8,860 nt of DNA from Alphaproteobacteria bacterium (GTDB taxonomy: Bacteria > Pseudomonadota > Alphaproteobacteria > ATCC43930 > CGMCC-115725). Position numbers and translations under genes: made by a program. The stretch lies in assembly GCA_005888515.1 (NCBI GenBank), contig VAZR01000218.1, forward strand, positions 1-8,860, given 5' to 3'. The notes under the pieces were generated by a model that had not been told where the DNA came from, did no database searches, and was given only the letters and a program-made list of their open reading frames with translations. Position 1 is the stretch's first letter. The number at the start of each line of letters is the position of its first letter. Below are positions 5,714 to 8,860 of the stretch, piece after piece.

Positions 5714-5803
5714 GATTGCTTTGTCGCCCCCTTTCAGCGCAAGCGTAGCTTGCGCCTGTCAGGGCGGCGCATCTCGCGATGCGCCGGAGCTCCTCGCAAT
5801 GGC
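5714..5803. repeat. REP-like element carrying two internal hairpins
   Basis: The outer parts, GATTGCTTTGTCGC (5714-5727) and GCTCCTCGCAATGG (5789-5802), match the right arm of the complete element at 4863-4897, but about 60 bp are inserted between them. That insert folds into two neat stems. GCGCAAGC (5737-5744) pairs with GCTTGCGC (5748-5755) around GTA; GGCGCATC (5766-5773) pairs with GATGCGCC (5778-5785) around TCGC. The left arm of the REP is absent. It sits 29 bp upstream of the SDR start codon, so it may lie in that gene's leader or promoter. Confidence 0.65.
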
Positions 5804-5841
5804 AACAACATACTTGACTCAGTTATGGTGGGCATCACCCA

Positions 5842-5868
5842 TGCACCGCCGTGGCCCTCGGCGGTGCA
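5842..5868. repeat. Perfect 10-bp stem hairpin
   Basis: TGCACCGCCG (5842-5851) pairs completely with CGGCGGTGCA (5859-5868) around the loop TGGCCCT. It is in the gap between the divergent SDR and beta-helix genes, 130 bp before the latter. Neither strand has a T-run after it. Its role is unclear: a regulator site or the remainder of another repeat are both possible. Confidence 0.4.
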
Positions 5869-5998
5869 CTCGTGATCTCATCTTTCATTTTCGCGGTCGC
5901 CGACGCAAACCGCTCGCCCCTGCGACCTCGGCCCTTTAATCTGGTGGAAAAGCAGCCATCGTGGGGATCGTGATACGGTATTCAGATGGGATGCCCCC

Positions 5999-6959
5999 GT
6001 GAGTAAGATCAATCTGTCGCTTACATTTCATGCGGTGATGCTCGCGTGCGGTCTTCACGCGACGACGAGCTATGCGCAGATGACGACCACCTTTGTTTCC
6101 GCGACGCGCGGCGACAACGCCAACCCGTGCACCTTCGTCGCGCCATGCCGCAGCTTCCAGGCCGCCCACGACAATACGTTCCCGGATGGCCAGATCACGG
6201 TGCTCGATCCAGGCACTTACGGCGCAGTGACTATTACCAAATCGATCAGCATCGTGAACGATGGGGTTGGTGAAGCGAGCATCCCGGTCTCCGGCGGTTG
6301 CCACTTGGATCACCGTTAATGCCCCGGCCACGAGCGGCTACGTCAACATCCGCGGTATCACGGTTCAGGGGATCGGCTTCGGCGGCGGCACTGGATTGCG
6401 CTTCAACAGCGGGTTTTCTCTGACCATCGAGAATTGCATATTCCGCAATCACACACTCGACGGCATCAGCTTCCTTCCATCGAGCGGTAGCAGCAGGCTT
6501 TTGGTGTCGAACACGCTGGTGGCAGATAATGGTGGGCACGGGATTTTGGTCCAACCGAACTTCTCGGCCTCCGCGAAGGCGGTATTCACCCGCGTAAAAG
6601 TGGCCAATAACAGCCAACACGGCATTTTTGTAAGTGCCGATGCAAGCGTCGCAACTGGGATTAACGGCGCCGTGGTGGATAGCGTGGCTTCGGGGAACGG
6701 GTCGGCCGGTTTCGCGGTCTCATCAGGCGCAGGATTTGGTACTAGCTTTTTGGTAACTCGGTCGGTCATCGCGGGCAATCAAACCGGGCTCTTCGCCATT
6801 TCCTCGGCAGCCATTCTTCGGGTAGGCCAATCGGCGGTTACGGGTAACGGCGTCAGTTGGGCCGCTCCTAGCGGCGGCACAGTCCAAAGCTATGGTGACA
6901 ACGACATCAACGGAAATGCGGACGGGGATCCTGCCCCGGCCGCGATCGCCAAGAAATAA
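5999..6959 (+). pseudogene. Secreted right-handed beta-helix repeat protein, split by a one-base frameshift
   Basis: Two overlapping frames, 5999-6319 and 6261-6959, encode consecutive parts of one protein. Part one has a signal peptide (MSKINLSLTFHAVMLACG, cleavage after SYA, residue 26), then an extracellular domain with C44 and C50 and the family phrase LDPGTYGAVTITKSISIV. It is protein-like up to VSGG (residue 100) and ends soon after in HLDHR. Part two continues ATWITVNAPATSGYVNIRGITVQG with parallel beta-helix rungs such as LTIENCIFRNHTLDGISF and LLVSNTLVADNGGHGILV, and ends QSYGDNDINGN. Ignoring one T near 6299 restores a 319-residue reading, normal for these alphaproteobacterial secreted proteins. 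The fold is shared with pectate lyases, but no carbohydrate-active residues can be named. The start is GTG 5999, with GGG eight bases upstream; no in-frame ATG fits. Either the gene is inactive or the base is an assembly error. Confidence 0.82.
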
Positions 6960-6990
6960 GGTGTGCTCGATATGGCGCGGCACAGAGCCG

Positions 6991-7194
6991 ATGCCTCGCC
7001 GCTTACGGCTCCAACGCGCGGAGATTATCCAGCTAGAGAGTGCCATTGATCGCGCGGCGGAACATCGAACAGAGACGATAGCCGGCGAGTTGGTCGTGGT
7101 GAATTACGACGAGCGCACCTTTCATTGCGAGCGAAGCGACGCAACCCGCTGTAGCCCTTCAGGCTTCCCGTGCGAACGGGTCTTCATGCCGTAA
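6991..7194 (+). CDS. Doubtful small open reading frame running into a REP fragment
   Basis: A frame from ATG 6991 encodes MPRRLRLQRAEIIQLESAID and then about 23 further residues of protein-like sequence (EHRTETIAGELVVVNYDE). After that it reads through the REP fragment at 7121-7144, which supplies the stretch HCERSDAT. No good ribosome site precedes it. It may be a remnant of a gene whose end was replaced by the repeat, or simply noise. No family is recognised. Confidence 0.2.
   Translation: MPRRLRLQRAEIIQLESAIDRAAEHRTETIAGELVVVNYDERTFHCERSDATRCSPSGFPCERVFMP
7121..7144. repeat. REP-like half element
   Basis: TTCATTGCGAGCGAAGCGAC and the following GCAA match the left arm of the element at 4812-4842. 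No right arm follows. Downstream (7145-7275) are two short hairpins, AGCC-CTTCA-GGCT and CCCGTGCGAACGGG, and CGCCGG/CCGGCG near 7250. None has a T-run. Nothing else is seen before the minus-strand gene ending at 7276. Confidence 0.6.
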
Positions 7195-7275
7195 ACCGAC
7201 CATTGCGCCAGACCAGTGGATGATCTGAGCAGCAGCACAGCTACGCCGGCTCTTTCGCAACCGGCGGAAGTACGG

Positions 7276-8517
7276 TCACGCCCCTCCGGCACCGCCCGGC
7301 TGACCGTCCAGGCCGAGCGCGGTCTCCCAGGCCTGCTGCATTGCGATCTCCTGAGTCCACGGACGCATGAGCGCAGCGGCCCGCGCGTCGCGGGCGTAGC
7401 GCTCGAGCGGATAGCGCTTCAGAAAACCGCGGCCGCCACAGATTCGGATCGCCTCCTGGGTGACCGCGACCACTGCACGCTGCACGGTGACGTGCGCTGC
7501 CCGGGCGCGCTGGACAGCCTCGACCGGCGCATCGACCTCGGCTTCCGAGATGGCCCGGTAGTACATGGCGCGCGCGGACTCGATCGCGAAGAGCATCTCC
7601 GCGACCGCCGGACCCTTCGCCGCGATCTCGGTATGCGGGACCGGCGCGCCCGGCATCCGACCGGTCAGGTAGGCAAGGGCGTCGTCGTAAGCCGCTTGCA
7701 TAACCCCGAGGAAGGTCGCGGAGAAACTCAGGAAGAGGTGGGGGAAAGCGTTGTACATGGCCCCGAACAGGCCCGCCGGCAGCACCTCCGCGTCGTCGGG
7801 AACGAACACGTTCTCCAGTACCATGTCGCGACTGACCGTGGCGCGCATCCCCATCGGATCCCAGTCGCCCGGAAAGGACACGCCCGGCGCGTCCTTTGGT
7901 ATTTTGAGATACAGGGTACGCTCGATCCAAGGCTCGTCCCCAAGCCGGATGGCAGGGGTGGCGTAATACGGGGCGCAACCCGCCAAAGAGACGAAAAACT
8001 TCCGCCCATTGACGACATAGCCGCCATCTATCTTTTGCGCGGTGGTGCCGAAGCGCCGGCCGCCGACGCCGAGCTTCGTATCGGTCTCGCCCTGCTCCAC
8101 CGGCTCGCTGTGGGGCTGTCCATAAAAGGCGCCTTCCTCCACGACCTCATGGAACTTGACGGCCCGGAGCTTCTCGTGGCGCTCACGCACCGCGGGAAGC
8201 ATCGTCATGTTATCGGCAATCGGGCCCATCATCAGCATGGTGAGGCAATGCATGTTGAAGGTGAGTGCCGTCGAGGCGTTGCCTTGCGCCAGTTGCTCCG
8301 CCACCAGGCAGTAGGTTTCGTAATCGGCCCCGAGCCCACCGTAGCGTTCGGGCACGCACAGGCCGAGGAGCCCCTCGGTCCGGAGATCGGCGTAGTCGTC
8401 GAAGGGAAACGACGCGTCGCGGTCGTGGCGGTCGGCGCGCGGGGCGAAGCGCTCGCGGGCCAGACGGCGGCCAAGGCCGATCAACTCGCGCTGCCGGAGG
8501 GAAGGCTGGAGGTGCAT
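7276..8517 (-). CDS. Acyl-CoA dehydrogenase-like flavoprotein
   Basis: The 413-residue product has the three-domain architecture of the acyl-CoA dehydrogenase superfamily. An N-terminal helical domain includes FPFDDYADLRTEGLLGLCVP and YETYCLVAEQLAQGNAST. A middle beta-domain includes GGYVVNGRKFFVSLAGCAPY and DPMGMRATVSRDMVLENVFVP. A C-terminal helical bundle ends ICGGRGFLKRYPLERYARDARA. FAD binding is expected. The usual catalytic Glu is not seen: the MCAD position, six residues after RDAR, is R385, and the alternative isovaleryl-CoA dehydrogenase position in the FPHLFLSFSATFLGVMQ helix is Leu. It may therefore be a flavin monooxygenase or another branch, not a beta-oxidation enzyme. The start at ATG 8517 is chosen because the family N-terminus begins there; its ribosome site is poor. 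The longer open frame to 8739 overlaps the divergent dioxygenase and is rejected. It faces away from a Rieske dioxygenase 87 bp off. Confidence 0.92.
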   Translation of the reverse strand: MHLQPSLRQRELIGLGRRLARERFAPRADRHDRDASFPFDDYADLRTEGLLGLCVPERYGGLGADYETYCLVAEQLAQGNASTALTFNMHCLTMLMMGPIADNMTMLPAVRERHEKLRAVKFHEVVEEGAFYGQPHSEPVEQGETDTKLGVGGRRFGTTAQKIDGGYVVNGRKFFVSLAGCAPYYATPAIRLGDEPWIERTLYLKIPKDAPGVSFPGDWDPMGMRATVSRDMVLENVFVPDDAEVLPAGLFGAMYNAFPHLFLSFSATFLGVMQAAYDDALAYLTGRMPGAPVPHTEIAAKGPAVAEMLFAIESARAMYYRAISEAEVDAPVEAVQRARAAHVTVQRAVVAVTQEAIRICGGRGFLKRYPLERYARDARAAALMRPWTQEIAMQQAWETALGLDGQPGGAGGA

Positions 8518-8604
8518 CGAAGGGCATCCATGTCTGCGGCGCGAACTCACGTGAAGCGCCGCCCCTGCTCTTGTATCATGAGCGGCGGGAAGGAGGCTCG
8601 CGAC
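8518..8604. promoter_or_regulatory. Divergent promoter region between flavoprotein and Rieske dioxygenase genes
   Basis: The 87 bp between two divergent start codons must hold signals for both genes. TCACGTGA (8547-8554) is a perfect 8-bp palindrome near the middle and could be a regulator site. TATCAT (8574-8579) resembles a -10 box on the plus strand, but the hexamer 17 bases upstream (GTGAAG) fits a -35 poorly. The sequence GGAAGGAGG (8588-8596), eight bases before ATG 8605, is a strong ribosome site and fixes the dioxygenase start. Confidence 0.4.
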
Positions 8605-8860
8605 ATGGGTTTGCCTCGGAAATACGCCGTCATCGCCCCAGCGACCGGTAAGCTCGACCGCCGCATCTTCAGCGATCAGGTGGTGTACGACGATGAGCTG
8701 GAAAGAATCTTCGGGCGCGCCTGGCTGATGATCGGCCATGAGAGCCTAGTGCCGGCGAATGATGATTTCTTCCACACTTACATGGGCGAAGACCCGGTCA
8801 TTCTGACCCGCGACGGGCGGGGCCGGTTGCACGCGCTGTTGAACATGTGCCGTCACCGCG
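8605..8860 (+). CDS. Rieske ring-hydroxylating dioxygenase alpha subunit, N-terminal part (runs off window)
   Basis: The 85 visible residues match the N-terminal portion of large subunits of aromatic-ring-hydroxylating dioxygenases. The phrases RRIFSDQVVYDDELERIFGRAWLMIGHE (19-46, given here as landmarks R19, W40, H45) and HTYMGEDPVILTRD (57-70) precede the first half of the Rieske iron-sulfur site, NMCRHR, with ligands C82 and H84. The second Cys/His pair and the mononuclear-iron domain lie beyond the edge. These enzymes add both atoms of dioxygen to an aromatic ring, taking electrons from a ferredoxin and reductase; the substrate cannot be told from this part. GGAAGGAGG lies eight bases before the ATG. 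The divergent flavoprotein gene shares the upstream region, which suggests common control and perhaps one degradation pathway. Related Rieske monooxygenases of the same superfamily remain possible. Confidence 0.92.
   Translation, partial: MGLPRKYAVIAPATGKLDRRIFSDQVVYDDELERIFGRAWLMIGHESLVPANDDFFHTYMGEDPVILTRDGRGRLHALLNMCRHR

Noticed and set aside
5814..5842. TTGACT at 5814-5819 as a -35 promoter element
   Set aside because: The TATGGT that follows is only four bases away, and no -10-like hexamer lies at 16-18 bp spacing.
8518..8739. N-terminal extension of the acyl-CoA-dehydrogenase-like protein to 8739
   Set aside because: It would run antisense into the Rieske dioxygenase gene, which has a strong ribosome site. 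The extra sequence resembles no part of the family.

Overview
This is a GC-rich window of ordinary chromosomal character. It most likely comes from an alphaproteobacterium, perhaps of the Bradyrhizobium/Rhodoplanes type. That placement is inferred from base composition, a metal site in HemB of the cysteine-free type described from Bradyrhizobium, a repeat family that starts GTCATTGCGAGCGAAGC, and a secreted beta-helix protein of a kind common in that group. No taxonomic marker is present, so the placement is tentative.

Layout. At the left edge a minus-strand persulfide dioxygenase-rhodanese gene runs off the window (1-914). Its upstream region carries a nested dyad (945-999). Two tiny helical proteins then face each other tail to tail (1150-1341 plus, 1344-1526 minus) and share a hairpin between their stop codons. 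After about 350 bases with no supported gene comes hemB (1883-2896, plus). Two apparently secreted proteins of poor structural integrity follow: an SH3-repeat protein whose signal peptide seems split across two frames and whose second repeat is cut off, and an overlapping secreted protein of unknown function (to 4094).

A 210-bp palindrome-rich composite repeat (4135-4344) separates these from a minus-strand pair, an atypical short-chain dehydrogenase/reductase (4903-5685) followed by a VOC/glyoxalase-fold protein (4386-4784). The two may be co-transcribed, and a REP-like palindrome lies between them. A second, structurally elaborated REP copy sits upstream of the SDR. A secreted beta-helix gene (5999-6959, plus) is broken by a single-base frameshift. 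The right end has a divergent pair, an acyl-CoA-dehydrogenase-like flavoprotein (7276-8517, minus) and the start of a Rieske ring-hydroxylating dioxygenase alpha subunit (8605 to the window edge, plus), with only 87 bp between their starts. They may belong to one catabolic locus.

I do not see a clearly new multi-gene system, phage, CRISPR array, tRNA or rRNA. The points most worth a second look are the SDR in which all four catalytic-tetrad positions appear replaced, the acyl-CoA-dehydrogenase-like protein without either usual catalytic glutamate beside a Rieske dioxygenase, the nested composite repeat, the concentric dyad upstream of the persulfide dioxygenase, and the clustering of damaged secreted-protein genes.
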